Source of the DNA: Pseudonocardia sp. EC080619-01
GTDB lineage: Bacteria; Actinomycetota; Actinomycetes; Mycobacteriales; Pseudonocardiaceae
Length of the DNA stretch: 64,000 nucleotides
NCBI RefSeq assembly: GCF_001420995.1
Contig: NZ_CP012185.1
Coordinates: 558,001-622,000, forward strand
Direction: 5' to 3'
In this document: piece after piece, positions 18,471-27,219 of the stretch
Position numbering within the stretch: the stretch's first letter is position 1
Layout: each line of letters begins with the position of its first letter
The notes under the pieces: model-generated
What the model saw: only the letters and a program-made list of their open reading frames with translations
Told to the model about the DNA's origin: nothing
Database searches by the model: none
Made by a program: the position numbers and the translations under genes

Positions 18471-18489
18471 TTTGTACCCAATTTGTACC
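18471..18489. repeat. Direct repeat TTTGTACC with 11-base period
   Basis: TTTGTACC occurs at 18471-18478 and again at 18482-18489, separated by CAA, so the two copies lie one helical turn apart. Such spaced repeats can be recombinase or regulator binding sites. No integrase gene is adjacent, so the role is unknown. Confidence 0.4.
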
Positions 18490-18722
18490 GGCTGCTGCAC
18501 CACTTGGCGACCAGGCTCGTCAGCGCGCTCCACGCGCACCACCACCACGACGGGCTGAGCCTGGCGTTCACCACGTGGCCCGATCACTCTGAGAACACGT
18601 AAGGCATCACCGGTGCAACGGACAGTCTGGTCTCGGCGCGACCTCTAAGGACGGCCCGTCGACCCATGATGGGACCGACGCGACATCGGACCGCGTCAGC
18701 AGTCACTCGGCGAAGACCAGTC

Positions 18723-19292
18723 TTACCCGCCGCAAACCGAGGCGACCGGGTTCTTCACACACGTGTTGTACTCCGCAGATCCAGGCGCGTACCCACCACC
18801 GACCGGGGCAAGGCCGTCAGCGATCCGCTGCCGCTGCGTGGCTTCACTGGGAGGGCCGGGGTTTCCTGACCACGCCTGCTGCTGGGCGTACTCCCGCTGA
18901 GCCCGCTCCTTGGCAGCGATCAGCTCGGGGCAATCCTTGTTCACGATCAGGTTGCCGACAAGCCGGGCTGCAGCGTGCGGCTCGCACGTGAGGGCCAGCC
19001 CACCAGTCGATGCCTGCGACTCCTCCGCGCCCCTCACTTTCCGGGCCTGATCCGCTGCCGCCTGCCTGGCGTCCTCAACTACCTTCACCGCCCGGACCGC
19101 ATCCACGACCGCCTCTGCAGCCACGCCGCGTTCGGCCGGCACCATCGACACCGCGCTCCCCGAGACCGGAGCCTGGGCGATGACACTCTCGGCAGTGGCC
19201 GGGATAGGGGTGACGGTCGCCGCAATCACCGTGCCGGCGACGACGGAGACACCGACGACGAGACCGGCCAGGGTGCGGATGATCGTGTTCAT
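18723..19292 (-). CDS. Secreted protein of unknown function
   Basis: A 189-residue protein. It has a short charged start (MNTIIRT), a hydrophobic stretch LAGLVVGVSVVAGTVIAATV and a likely cleavage near PIPATAES, so Sec export is expected. The mature part has a helical Ala/Arg/Val-rich segment, then four cysteines (LTCEPHAA, NKDCPELIAA, YNTCVKNP, SVCGG) that could form two disulfides. GAGGCAGCCC precedes ATG 19292. No known domain was recognised. It is monocistronic. Confidence 0.7.
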   Translation of the reverse strand: MNTIIRTLAGLVVGVSVVAGTVIAATVTPIPATAESVIAQAPVSGSAVSMVPAERGVAAEAVVDAVRAVKVVEDARQAAADQARKVRGAEESQASTGGLALTCEPHAAARLVGNLIVNKDCPELIAAKERAQREYAQQQAWSGNPGPPSEATQRQRIADGLAPVGGGYAPGSAEYNTCVKNPVASVCGG

Positions 19293-19807
19293 GGGCTGCC
19301 TCGTGTGCGTAGCGGGATCCGGGCTCAGAGCTGGTGGCTCTCACCCGGTCCATCGACCCGCCAGATGCCACGTTATCCACCTCTGACCAGGCTCAACAGT
19401 TCTGATGAGACGGTCCCGAAGAGTTCGCCGAAACCCGAAATCCGCGGATTAAAAGGACTCGCGACGCCGTCGATCAGAGCCTTTACCTGCACCGAGGGTC
19501 ACGCCACCGGTCGCATGAGGCCTCGGGCCTCTCACTGCTATACGTCGTTTCGCACCACACCTGATTCCATAGACCGAGTCGAACTCAAGGCCGCCGGTCC
19601 TTATGTACGATGACTCTCAACTTCGGAAGCTGCTCGACCGGGATCGGGGCCAGATCGTCGCCAGCCGAAGGATGCGCGTTCATCAGCGCGTCGGCCTCCG
19701 CGGACAGTGGATCTTGGCGGGATCGCGAAAGTGCACGCCACCGGCGTGATGCTGGAATCCAAACGCCGACCACCGGCTGCCAGCTGAGCGGTGGACGGGT
19801 GCGGCCC
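19293..19807. other. Span between the secreted-protein and hydroxylase genes; possible decayed remnant
   Basis: On the minus strand, WSAFGFQHHAGGVHFRDPAK (about 19700-19780) continues in another frame as LSAEADALMNAHPSAGDDLA up to a stop near 19585. The residue mix looks protein-like, so part of this span may be the frameshifted end of an unidentified gene. The family was not recognised. The rest (19293-19580) shows nothing. Confidence 0.35.
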
Positions 19808-20308
19808 TCAGCCGTCGACGTCCTCCGAAGGGTCCGGCCGCTGCGAGACGGCGGCGCGCGCGGCGCGCAGGATCTGTTGGCAACCCGTGCACCGGCAGAG
19901 GTTCCCGGACAGGGACGACCGGACGGCGTCCTCCGACGGCGCCGGATCGTGCCGGAGGAGCGCGTGCAGGCACATGATCGGACCGGCGATGCAGTAGCCG
20001 CACTGGAACCCGTCCTCGTCCCGGAAGGCCCGCTGGACCGGGTCGAGCGCTGCGTCGCCCGGGGCCAGCCCCTGGATTGTGCGGACCGCGCTCCGGTCGG
20101 CCCGCCAGGCCGGCACGACGCAGGACTTGTACGCCCGGTCGTCGACGAGGACGGTGCAGGCCCCGCAGTCGCCGTTGGCGCACCCGATGTGGGTGCCGGT
20201 CCGGCCGGTCCGGCGCAGCATCTGCGCGAGGGACTCGGTCGGGTCGGCGAGCGGGACCGCGAGCACCTCACCGTCGACCGTCAGCTCCACCGAGCGGCAC
20301 GTGGTCAC
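19808..20308 (-). CDS. Molybdenum hydroxylase small subunit, two [2Fe-2S] clusters
   Basis: The 166-residue electron-transfer subunit of a xanthine-oxidase-type enzyme. The plant-ferredoxin-like cluster ligands are in CANGDCGACTV with a later KSC. The second all-helical domain has CGYCIAGPIMC and NLCRCTGCQQI. The GTG at 20308 overlaps the stop of the FAD-subunit gene by four bases, so the three genes are translated as a coupled set. It passes electrons from the Mo centre to FAD in the cytoplasm. It is the last gene of the leftward operon. The order large-medium-small is inverted relative to the common coxMSL order. Confidence 0.93.
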   Translation of the reverse strand: MTTCRSVELTVDGEVLAVPLADPTESLAQMLRRTGRTGTHIGCANGDCGACTVLVDDRAYKSCVVPAWRADRSAVRTIQGLAPGDAALDPVQRAFRDEDGFQCGYCIAGPIMCLHALLRHDPAPSEDAVRSSLSGNLCRCTGCQQILRAARAAVSQRPDPSEDVDG

Positions 20309-21141
20309 GTCGCGTCCTCCTCGTCCTGCCACGCGGCGGCCAGCGCCCGCTGCACCGCGACCGGCGCGACACGCCGCCGGTAACGGGCGTCGGCCAGCTC
20401 GTCGGCCCACCAGCGGACGTCGCCGGTGGCACACGCGTCCTCGATGCGGTCCGCGAGGACCCCGCGGTCGGGTGGCAGGCCCGGATCGAGCTCGAGGACG
20501 ACGGGGCGCTCCACGGCGGCCCCGACCGCCACGACGACCGAGTCGTCGGGCCGTCGCAGGACGGCCGCCGTGGCGAGCGGCCAGCTGCTCTCGGACCGCT
20601 TGATCTTGCAGTATCCGAACCGGTGCCCCGCGGCGTCGGGAACGGTGATCGCCAGCAACGCCGCGCCGGTGGCGGCCGCCGTCCGGAAGGGACCGGTGAA
20701 GAAGTCCGCGGCCGGCACCTCCCGGGTCCCGGTCACGTCCGCCAGGTGCATCGTCGCGCCGGCCGCGACGAGCCCCGCCAGCATGTCCGACGCCGGGTTC
20801 GCGAAACACGCCGCCCCGGCGAGGGTGCCCTGGTTACGGATCTGGGGCCCGCCGGTGATGCCGCGGGAGATCCGGACGAGCAGCGGCGGGGCGGCCGGAT
20901 GGTCGAGCATCGAGGTGTAGGTGGCGAGCGGCCCGATCGTGGCGGTGCCCCGCTCGTCCACCGTGACGGTCGCCGACCGGGGCAACCTGTCGAGAGCGAG
21001 AAGCACGTCCGGCCGCCGGGTCCGGTTCGCCAGCCGGGGCATCAGCATGGTCCCCCCGGCCACGATTGCCGGGTCCGCCGCGTCGGCGAGCCCGTCGACG
21101 AGCTCGTCAACGGTGCCGGGGAGGTGCAGCACCGGGATCAC
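20305..21141 (-). CDS. Molybdenum hydroxylase medium subunit, FAD-binding
   Basis: A 278-residue CoxM-type flavoprotein. The FAD-binding loops are AIVAGGTMLMPRLANR near residue 30 and TGGPQIRNQGTLAGAACFAN with PASD near residue 105. A CO-dehydrogenase-flavoprotein C-terminal-type domain follows (FGYCKIKRSESSWPLATAAA-like). It takes electrons from the iron-sulfur subunit. The GTG at 21141 overlaps the large-subunit stop by four bases. Length is typical. The physiological electron acceptor is unknown. Confidence 0.92.
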   Translation of the reverse strand: MIPVLHLPGTVDELVDGLADAADPAIVAGGTMLMPRLANRTRRPDVLLALDRLPRSATVTVDERGTATIGPLATYTSMLDHPAAPPLLVRISRGITGGPQIRNQGTLAGAACFANPASDMLAGLVAAGATMHLADVTGTREVPAADFFTGPFRTAAATGAALLAITVPDAAGHRFGYCKIKRSESSWPLATAAVLRRPDDSVVVAVGAAVERPVVLELDPGLPPDRGVLADRIEDACATGDVRWWADELADARYRRRVAPVAVQRALAAAWQDEEDAT

Positions 21142-23546
21142 GGGCCCACCCCGGAGGGGCCGGCCGCGGCGGGTGCCGGGTCGGTGGACGCGTCGACGAG
21201 CTCGAGTACCCGGGGCGGGGTCATCGGGGTGACGACCGGTTGCCGGTGGTCGCTGCGCGTCGCGTCGCGGACGGCCGACACCACGGCGGCGGTGACACCA
21301 CCGATGCCCGACTCTCCCGCGCCCTTGGTCCCGAGCAGGGTGAACGGGGACGGGGACTCGATGTGGTCGAGCTCGATGTCCGGCATGTCCGCGAGGCGGG
21401 GAAGCATGTAGTGCTTGAAGCCGAGGCTGAGCGGGTGCCCGGTCGGGGAGTAGAGCTCCTCCTCCGTGAGCGCGATGCCGATGCCCATGGCCACGGCGCC
21501 GTTGATCTGGGCGTCGACCATCCTGGGGTTGATCACTGTTCCGCAGTCGTGCACGGCCCGCACCCGCAGCACCGAGACGTTCCCGGTCTCGATGTCCACG
21601 GCCACCTCGGCGATGTAGACGCCGTAGGAGTAGGTCGGGTACTGCTGCACGCGCCCGGTGGGGTCCGGAACGGACTGCAGGTTGCCGGGCATGTAGGTGG
21701 CGGTCGCCTCGAGCTGCTCGGAGTCGAGTCCGGGACGGCTGGACCCGAAGGCGCGGACCTGCTGTGCGAGCGCGGCCACGGAGACGCCGTGCCCCTCGGC
21801 GCGGTACGAGCCGTCGCCGACCTCGACCTTCTCCGGCGCGACCCCGAACCGGGTCGCCGCCGCACGGACGAGGACGCCGCGCAGCCGGTCGGCGGCCTGC
21901 CACGCCGCGCTGCCACCGGCGAGGACGGCTCGGCTGGAGAAGCTGCCTCCCCCGTAGGGGGTGCGGTCGGTGTCGCCCTGGACGACGCGGACGCCGGCGA
22001 CGTCGATGCCGATGCGCTCGGCGACGAGCTGGGCGATCGCCGTCTCGCTGCCCGTGCCGGGGCTGGTCACGCCGGTCAGGACGGTGGCGCCGCCACTGGT
22101 GTCGAGGCGGATCGTCGCGGTCTCCGATCCGCGGGACATGCCGCCCGCGGGGTCGCGGCCCTCCGGGGTCAGCTCGAAGGCGAGGCCCGTTCCGGTCCGC
22201 ACGTGCGGGCCGACCGGTCCTCGCCGGTCCCCGCGGCCTGCCATGCGCAGCGCCATGTCCAGTACGCGGTGGTAGTCGCCCGAGTCGATGGTCATCGTGG
22301 CCGTCCGGTGCGGGAGCTGCTCCCGGTACAGGAGGTTCCGGCGGCGCACGTCGACGGGGCCGACACCCAGCTCCCGGGCGACGGCGTCCGCGGCCGACTC
22401 CAGGACCAGGGTCGTGATCTCCTTCCCGAAGCCGCGTGCACCGTTCCACGGTCCCTTGTTCGTGAGCACCGCCCGCCAGCGGACCCGGTAGGCGGCCAGG
22501 TCGTAGCCCCCGGGGAAGGACGCCGCGGCGACGCCCGGCATGCCGATCCCCGGCGTCGCGGCGAGGGCGCCAACGTCGGCCTCCAGGGTGACCTCCAGGC
22601 CGAGGAGGCGCGCGTCGCGGTCGAACCCGACCCGGTACCGGGCGCGGTACTCGCGGGCGCCGACGAGCAGCGACTCGGCCCGGGACTCGACCCACCGGAC
22701 CGGCCGGCCCAGCAGGCGCGCCAGCGCGCACACGACCGGCTCCTCCGGCATGCCGATGAACTTGAACCCGAACCCGCCACCGAGCGGGGGAGCGACCACC
22801 CGGATGTCACCCTCGGCCAGACCGAGCATCCGGGCCAGGTTCGCGCGGAACGCGTGCGGGTTCTGCAACGCGGCGCGCACCAGCAGCCTGCGCTCGCCGG
22901 TGTCCCACCGCGCGATGCACCCGCGCGTCTCGAGCGGCACCGCGCTGCCCCGCCCCATGTGCACCTCCCCCGTCACCGTGTGCGGCGCTCGCGCGAGGGC
23001 CTCCTCCACCCGGCCCTCCTCCACGACGCCGTCGAGGAGCGTGTTCGTGGGGAGCTGCGGACGGATCCGGGGGGCGTCCGCCCGGGACGCCTGGTCGATG
23101 TCGAGCACGACGGGCAGCGGACGGTACGACACCTGTACGAGGTCGGCCGCCGTCCCGGCGACCCGTTCGGAGTCCGCGACCACGACGGCCACGGGGTCCC
23201 CGACGAAGCGGACCCGATCCGCGGTGAGACACGGGACGGTGACCGGTCCCACGGCGCCGGTACCGGCCCCGTCCGGGAGCGCGACCAGGTCCCCGACGAG
23301 CGTGGCGGTCTCGGCCCCGGTCAGGACCGCGTGCACGCCGGGAACCCGGGCCGCGGACGCGGTGTCGACGTGCTCGATCTCGGCGTGCGCGACGGTGCTC
23401 CGGACGAAGACGGCGTGCAGGCACTCCGCGGGCGGCTCGTCGTCGAGGTAGCGGATCTCGCCGCGGACGAACCGCTCGCCGTCGATACGGGGCGCCGGGC
23501 CGCGACCGTGGTCACGGGCGCCGACTGGACCGGGCGTGCCGTCCAT
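21138..23546 (-). CDS. Molybdenum hydroxylase large subunit, molybdopterin-cytosine-dinucleotide type
   Basis: The 802-residue catalytic subunit of the xanthine dehydrogenase family, which hydroxylates C-H bonds with water-derived oxygen. It shows the N-terminal a/b hammerhead domain, the GGGFGFKF loop, GPWNGARGFGKE, and near the C-terminus LGTKGAGESGIGG with the glutamate that acts as base. The AYRCSFR loop of true CO dehydrogenase is absent, so the substrate is more likely an aromatic or N-heterocyclic compound, an aldehyde or a CoA derivative. AGGAGG lies 7 bases before ATG 23546. It is transcribed divergently from the TetR gene, with shared operators. Confidence 0.92.
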   Translation of the reverse strand: MDGTPGPVGARDHGRGPAPRIDGERFVRGEIRYLDDEPPAECLHAVFVRSTVAHAEIEHVDTASAARVPGVHAVLTGAETATLVGDLVALPDGAGTGAVGPVTVPCLTADRVRFVGDPVAVVVADSERVAGTAADLVQVSYRPLPVVLDIDQASRADAPRIRPQLPTNTLLDGVVEEGRVEEALARAPHTVTGEVHMGRGSAVPLETRGCIARWDTGERRLLVRAALQNPHAFRANLARMLGLAEGDIRVVAPPLGGGFGFKFIGMPEEPVVCALARLLGRPVRWVESRAESLLVGAREYRARYRVGFDRDARLLGLEVTLEADVGALAATPGIGMPGVAAASFPGGYDLAAYRVRWRAVLTNKGPWNGARGFGKEITTLVLESAADAVARELGVGPVDVRRRNLLYREQLPHRTATMTIDSGDYHRVLDMALRMAGRGDRRGPVGPHVRTGTGLAFELTPEGRDPAGGMSRGSETATIRLDTSGGATVLTGVTSPGTGSETAIAQLVAERIGIDVAGVRVVQGDTDRTPYGGGSFSSRAVLAGGSAAWQAADRLRGVLVRAAATRFGVAPEKVEVGDGSYRAEGHGVSVAALAQQVRAFGSSRPGLDSEQLEATATYMPGNLQSVPDPTGRVQQYPTYSYGVYIAEVAVDIETGNVSVLRVRAVHDCGTVINPRMVDAQINGAVAMGIGIALTEEELYSPTGHPLSLGFKHYMLPRLADMPDIELDHIESPSPFTLLGTKGAGESGIGGVTAAVVSAVRDATRSDHRQPVVTPMTPPRVLELVDASTDPAPAAAGPSGVGP

Positions 23547-23674
23547 GGGCCGTCCTCCTGTCCTCGTCGCGGAGGCGTGCTCTCGTCAATGAGCGTCTAC
23601 TCACCGGGCGAAGTATCGGGTTGAACCGGCTGGGCGTCAACTAGGCGCAGCTCAACGCCTCGAACAAGGATTCG

Positions 23675-23733
23675 TTGACGCCGTCGATTCGAGGGTGCTA
23701 CAACCTCACCACAACTTGGTGAGTGAGCACTCA
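23675..23733 (+). promoter_or_regulatory. Candidate promoter and overlapping TetR-type operators
   Basis: TTGACG (23675-23680) and CTACAA (23698-23703) are 17 bases apart, a plausible sigma-70-like pair for the tetR gene. Just downstream, CTCACC (23705-23710) and GGTGAG (23718-23723) form one inverted repeat. TGAGTG (23720-23725) and CACTCA (23728-23733) form another with a two-base centre. The second has the shape typical of TetR-family sites. Both could control the divergent hydroxylase and regulator transcripts. Confidence 0.6.
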
Positions 23734-23765
23734 TTCCTCACCTCGAGCAATGAGGGGGCCGACCG

Positions 23766-24374
23766 GTGTCGATACGGGAGCGCATTCTCGATGCAACGGC
23801 GCGCATCATTCGCGAGGACGGCATCGCGGCAGTCAGGACGAAGCGGATCGCCGCGCTGGCCGACTGCTCCGAGGGGTCGATCTTCAAGCACTTCGAGGAC
23901 AAGGGTGCATTGCTCGCCGCGGTGCTGACCTACGGGCTGCCCGAGGGGCACGCGCTCGTCGAAGCCGGCGCCCGGGCGCGCGATGCGTTCGACCTCCGCG
24001 CGGGGCTGGTCGTCCTCACCGACGCGACCCGCGACTACTACCGCGCGAGCCTGCCGATGTCGGGGTCCGCCCTGTCCGACCGCGGGCTGTTCGAACGCTA
24101 TGCGAGCGCACACCGCAAGGCGGGGACCGGTCCGCACCTGGTCTGGGAGCGGATCGCCGCCTACCTCGCGGTGCAGCAGGACCGCGGGACCGTGACCAGG
24201 GACGTCGACGTCCGGATGGAGGCGATGACGCTGGCGGGCGCCTGCCAGTACGCGGCGTGGGTCGAGATGATCAGCGGTCTCGACGCCGTGCCGTACGGCC
24301 GCGACTTCATCGCACGCCTGGTGGACAGCCGGATCGCCGCGCTGTCACCCAGCGATCTCGACATCGGCACCTGA
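23766..24374 (+). CDS. TetR-family regulator of the catabolic locus
   Basis: A 202-residue repressor-type protein. The N-terminal helix-turn-helix runs ILDATARIIREDGIAAV and then IAALADCSEGSIFKHFEDKG (residues about 7-48). The C-terminal half is the variable ligand-binding, dimerising domain. GAGGGGG lies shortly before GTG 23766. It is the first rightward gene, back to back with the hydroxylase operon and followed by the catabolic genes. It therefore probably senses the pathway substrate or a CoA intermediate. The palindromes at 23705-23733 are the likely binding sites. Confidence 0.9.
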   Translation: MSIRERILDATARIIREDGIAAVRTKRIAALADCSEGSIFKHFEDKGALLAAVLTYGLPEGHALVEAGARARDAFDLRAGLVVLTDATRDYYRASLPMSGSALSDRGLFERYASAHRKAGTGPHLVWERIAAYLAVQQDRGTVTRDVDVRMEAMTLAGACQYAAWVEMISGLDAVPYGRDFIARLVDSRIAALSPSDLDIGT

Positions 24375-24455
24375 CCGCCGATCACCGCACGCCCCGGGGC
24401 CGATCGGCCCCGGTGGCTCGTCGCCGCCGGCCTACACAGGAGAAGGAAGGCTCAC

Positions 24456-25412
24456 ATGTCCACGTATCGCAGGGGACTCGCGTCCCTCGGGTCGGACTGC
24501 TACGCCTGGATGCAGCCGGACGGCGGCTGGGGGCTGAGCAACGCCGGGCTGGTCGTCGGCTCGGGGACGAGCCTGCTGGTCGACACGCTGTTCGACCTGC
24601 ACCTGGCCCGGGAGATGCTCGGCGACGTGGCCCGGGTGATCGACCGGAGCCCGATCGAGACCGTGGTCAACACGCACTCCGACGGTGACCACGTCTTCGG
24701 CAACGAGCTCCTGGCCGCGCGCGGTGCCGAGATCATCGCGTCGGCGGCCGCCGCCGAGCGCATGACGCAGGAGGCCGTCGACTCCGTCGTCGCGATCCTG
24801 CGTTCGCCGGGCCGGGAGGGGGACTTCGTCCGGCACATCTTCGGCCGGTTCCGGCTCGACGAGGTGACGGTGACCCCGCCGCACCGCACCTTCGAGGGCG
24901 GCCTCACTCTCGACGTGGGCGGACGCGAGGTACGGCTGATCGAGGTCGGGCCGGCCCACACCCAGGGCGACGCCCTCGTGCACGTCCCGGACGCCCGCAC
25001 GCTCTACACCGGCGACATCCTGTTCTCCGGCGGAACGCCCGTGGTGTGGGCGGGGCCCGTCGAACGGTGGATCTCAGCGCTCGACCTCGTCCTGGACATG
25101 GACGTCGACATTATCGTCCCCGGGCACGGCCCGCTGGCCGGCAAGGACGCGGTCCGGGCCTCGCGGGACTACCTCGTCCACGTCGAGGCGGAGGCACGGA
25201 AGCGGTTCGAGGACGGCCTGGGCGTGGACGAGGCGATCGCCTCGATCGACCTGGGCCACTGGGCCGACCTGCCGGAGAACGGCAGGCTCGCCCAGAACGT
25301 CATCAACGTCTACCGCCACCTCGATCCCGCCATCCCGCCGTTCGACCGCCTCGCCGTGCTGAACCGCATGGGGCGCTTCGAGGGCTTCGGGCTCGCGGAC
25401 CGGGCCGTCTGA
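24456..25412 (+). CDS. MBL-fold metallohydrolase
   Basis: A 318-residue metallo-beta-lactamase-fold hydrolase. The metal motif is NTHSDGDHVFGN: the second histidine of H-x-H-x-D-H is an aspartate, as in subfamilies that read TH-x-x-GDH. Further ligands are in GPAHTQGDALVH, TGDILF and VPGHGPL. GGAGAAGGAAGG precedes ATG 24456. Its stop overlaps the next start (TGATG). It might open a lactone or amide ring, or hydrolyse a thioester, in the pathway; the exact reaction is not evident. A truncated relative lies at 40278-40712. Confidence 0.87.
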   Translation: MSTYRRGLASLGSDCYAWMQPDGGWGLSNAGLVVGSGTSLLVDTLFDLHLAREMLGDVARVIDRSPIETVVNTHSDGDHVFGNELLAARGAEIIASAAAAERMTQEAVDSVVAILRSPGREGDFVRHIFGRFRLDEVTVTPPHRTFEGGLTLDVGGREVRLIEVGPAHTQGDALVHVPDARTLYTGDILFSGGTPVVWAGPVERWISALDLVLDMDVDIIVPGHGPLAGKDAVRASRDYLVHVEAEARKRFEDGLGVDEAIASIDLGHWADLPENGRLAQNVINVYRHLDPAIPPFDRLAVLNRMGRFEGFGLADRAV

Positions 25413-26341
25413 TGCACGTCGTCACCTTCGTGCCCCCGGGCGGCGACGAGCGCAGCGGCGTGATCGACGGCGGTACGGTCGTCGAGCTCGCCCCCGGCGA
25501 CACCGTGCTGGACCTGCTCGACCGCGGCGAGCTCGTGACCGCGTGCCGCGACGCGCTCGACGGGCCGGGCCGCACCCACGCCCTGGACGAGGTCGAGCTC
25601 CTCGCCCCGCTGCGGCCGCGTTCGGTGCGGGACTGCTCGGCGTTCCACCAGCACCTGCGCAACTGCGGCGGCGACGCGAGCACCGTGCTCGACGCCCGCC
25701 ACTCCGACTTCCCGGCCTTCTACTTCAGCAACCCCGCCGCCGTGATCGGCCCGGCCGACCCGGTACCGGTGGCCCCTGGGAGCTCGATGTTCGACTTCGA
25801 GCTCGAGGTGTGCGCGGTGATCGGCACGAGCGGCCGCAACATCGCCCCCGAGGACGCCGGGAACCACATCGCCGGCTACACGATCATGATCGACTGGAGC
25901 GCCCGCGACCTCCAGCTGCGTGAACGGCCGCTCGGCCTGGGCCCCACGAAGGGCAAGGACACCGCGACCACCCTGGGCCCGGCGCTCGTGACCCGGGACG
26001 CGCTGGAGCCGTTCCGCAGCGGCAAGGGCTTCGCACTCGGCATGGTCGCCGAGCTCAACGGCGAGCAGGTCACGGCCGGCCGCTGGGACGCGGTGGACTG
26101 GGACTTCGCCGACATCATCGCCTACGCCTCGCGCGGTACCCGGGTGCGCGCCGGTGACGTCATCGGGTCCGGAACGGTCCCGGAGGGGTGCCTCTACGAG
26201 CACTACAAGCTCGGCTCCGACCGGTTCCGCGGCTGGCTCCGGCCGGGCGACGAGGTCCGGTTCCGGGTGGAGCGGATCGGCGAGATCACCCAGACGGTGC
26301 GCGCCGCGGACCCGCTGCACCCGCTGAGCTCGGGGTACTGA
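25412..26341 (+). CDS. Fumarylacetoacetate hydrolase-family protein
   Basis: A 309-residue enzyme. The metal-binding E-x-E is in MFDFELEVCAVIG and the third ligand Asp is in YTIMIDWSARDLQ. PTKGKDTATTLGPAL supplies the usual lysine, and GSGTVPEGCLYEHY is the C-terminal family pattern. Such enzymes cleave C-C bonds of acylpyruvates or hydrate and decarboxylate dienoates after ring cleavage. ATG 25412 overlaps the previous stop and the TGA at the end overlaps the next ATG, so the three genes are tightly coupled. An acylpyruvase- or hydratase-like step in aromatic breakdown is the likeliest role. Confidence 0.88.
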   Translation: MHVVTFVPPGGDERSGVIDGGTVVELAPGDTVLDLLDRGELVTACRDALDGPGRTHALDEVELLAPLRPRSVRDCSAFHQHLRNCGGDASTVLDARHSDFPAFYFSNPAAVIGPADPVPVAPGSSMFDFELEVCAVIGTSGRNIAPEDAGNHIAGYTIMIDWSARDLQLRERPLGLGPTKGKDTATTLGPALVTRDALEPFRSGKGFALGMVAELNGEQVTAGRWDAVDWDFADIIAYASRGTRVRAGDVIGSGTVPEGCLYEHYKLGSDRFRGWLRPGDEVRFRVERIGEITQTVRAADPLHPLSSGY

Positions 26342-27153
26342 TGGGCGCCCCCGGAACCCGTCCGTCCGCTCCGGACCTCGAGGTCGCGATCGTCGGCCAC
26401 GTCGGCTGGATCCGGCTGAACCGGCTGGCCCGCAAGAACGCGTTTACCATCCCGATGCTGCACACCTGGGCCGAGGCCTACCGCCTCTTCCAGCGCGACG
26501 ACGAGATCCGCGTCGTCGTCCTCACCGGCCGGGGGGACGCCTTCTGCGCCGGCGCCGACCTCGACGTCCTCGACGTCCTCGGCGACCGCGAGCCGCTCGC
26601 CGACCGACGGCTGATGACCGACGACGTGCACCAGGTCGCGCTCGCCGCCGAGCAGCTCACCAAACCGCTGATCGCGGGCGTGAACGGTGTCGCGGTGGGC
26701 GCGGGACTCGACATGGCGCTGATGTGCGACTACCGCATCGCCGTCGACGAGGCCCGGATGAGTGAGGGGTACGTCCGCGTCGGGCTCGTCCCGGGCGACG
26801 GCGGCTGTTACTACCTCCCCAGGATCGTCGGACGGTCCCGGGCCCTGCGGCTGCTCTGGACCGGCGAGTTCGTCGGCGCCGAGCAGGGGCTGCGGTGGGG
26901 GCTGGTCGACGAGGTCTGTCCCCGGAACCGTCTCGAGGACCGGCTCACGACCTTCGCCGCCGAGCTGGCCGCCCAGCCACCCGTCGCCGTGCAGCTGATC
27001 AAGAGCGCAGTCCGGCACGGCGAGCACCACGACCTGCGCAGCTCACTCGATCTCATCGCCTCGCACCAGGCTGTCGCGCGTTCCACCCGCGACTCGGCCG
27101 AGGCGATGGCGGCGTTCCGTGACGGACGGCCTCCCGTCTTCACCGGAACCTGA
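26341..27153 (+). CDS. Enoyl-CoA hydratase/isomerase family protein
   Basis: A 270-residue crotonase-fold protein. FCAGADLDVLDVL and NGVAVGAGLDMALMCDYRIA form the oxyanion hole and CoA pocket. The next segment reads SEGYVRVGLVPGDGGCYYLP. The place where rat ECH has Glu144 appears to be Tyr, and PGDGG has an aspartate. Catalysis may therefore be isomerisation, hydrolysis or dehalogenation rather than simple hydration. ATG 26341 overlaps the FAH stop. It fits a CoA-ester degradation route with the ligase and dehydrogenase further on. Confidence 0.87.
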   Translation: MGAPGTRPSAPDLEVAIVGHVGWIRLNRLARKNAFTIPMLHTWAEAYRLFQRDDEIRVVVLTGRGDAFCAGADLDVLDVLGDREPLADRRLMTDDVHQVALAAEQLTKPLIAGVNGVAVGAGLDMALMCDYRIAVDEARMSEGYVRVGLVPGDGGCYYLPRIVGRSRALRLLWTGEFVGAEQGLRWGLVDEVCPRNRLEDRLTTFAAELAAQPPVAVQLIKSAVRHGEHHDLRSSLDLIASHQAVARSTRDSAEAMAAFRDGRPPVFTGT

Positions 27154-27219
27154 CCGCCGAGGCGACCACGCCTCCCTCGCACCACCCACGCATGTCCGAC
27201 CATAGGTCAAAGGAGAACC

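Larger units (their letters stand above)
18166..18722. other. Intergenic span with a repeat copy and no supportable gene
   Basis: It lies between the Ltp terminator and the secreted-protein gene on the other strand. It holds repeat copy A (18298-18345) and an 8-bp direct repeat at 18471-18489. A minus-strand frame reading NGRPCHPIDLP within copy A hints at a decayed coding remnant. Nothing else was identified. Confidence 0.4.

Noticed and set aside
18500..18600. Integrase C-terminus on the minus strand, suggested by a VQIGYKP reading
   Set aside because: None of the three minus-strand frames upstream shows the catalytic HxxR or tyrosine motifs, so only a direct repeat was reported.
21138..23546. 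Aerobic CO dehydrogenase (coxL) identity
   Set aside because: The AYRCSFR active-site loop that marks true CO dehydrogenase is absent, and the accessory cox genes are missing. Only the broader molybdenum hydroxylase family is supported.
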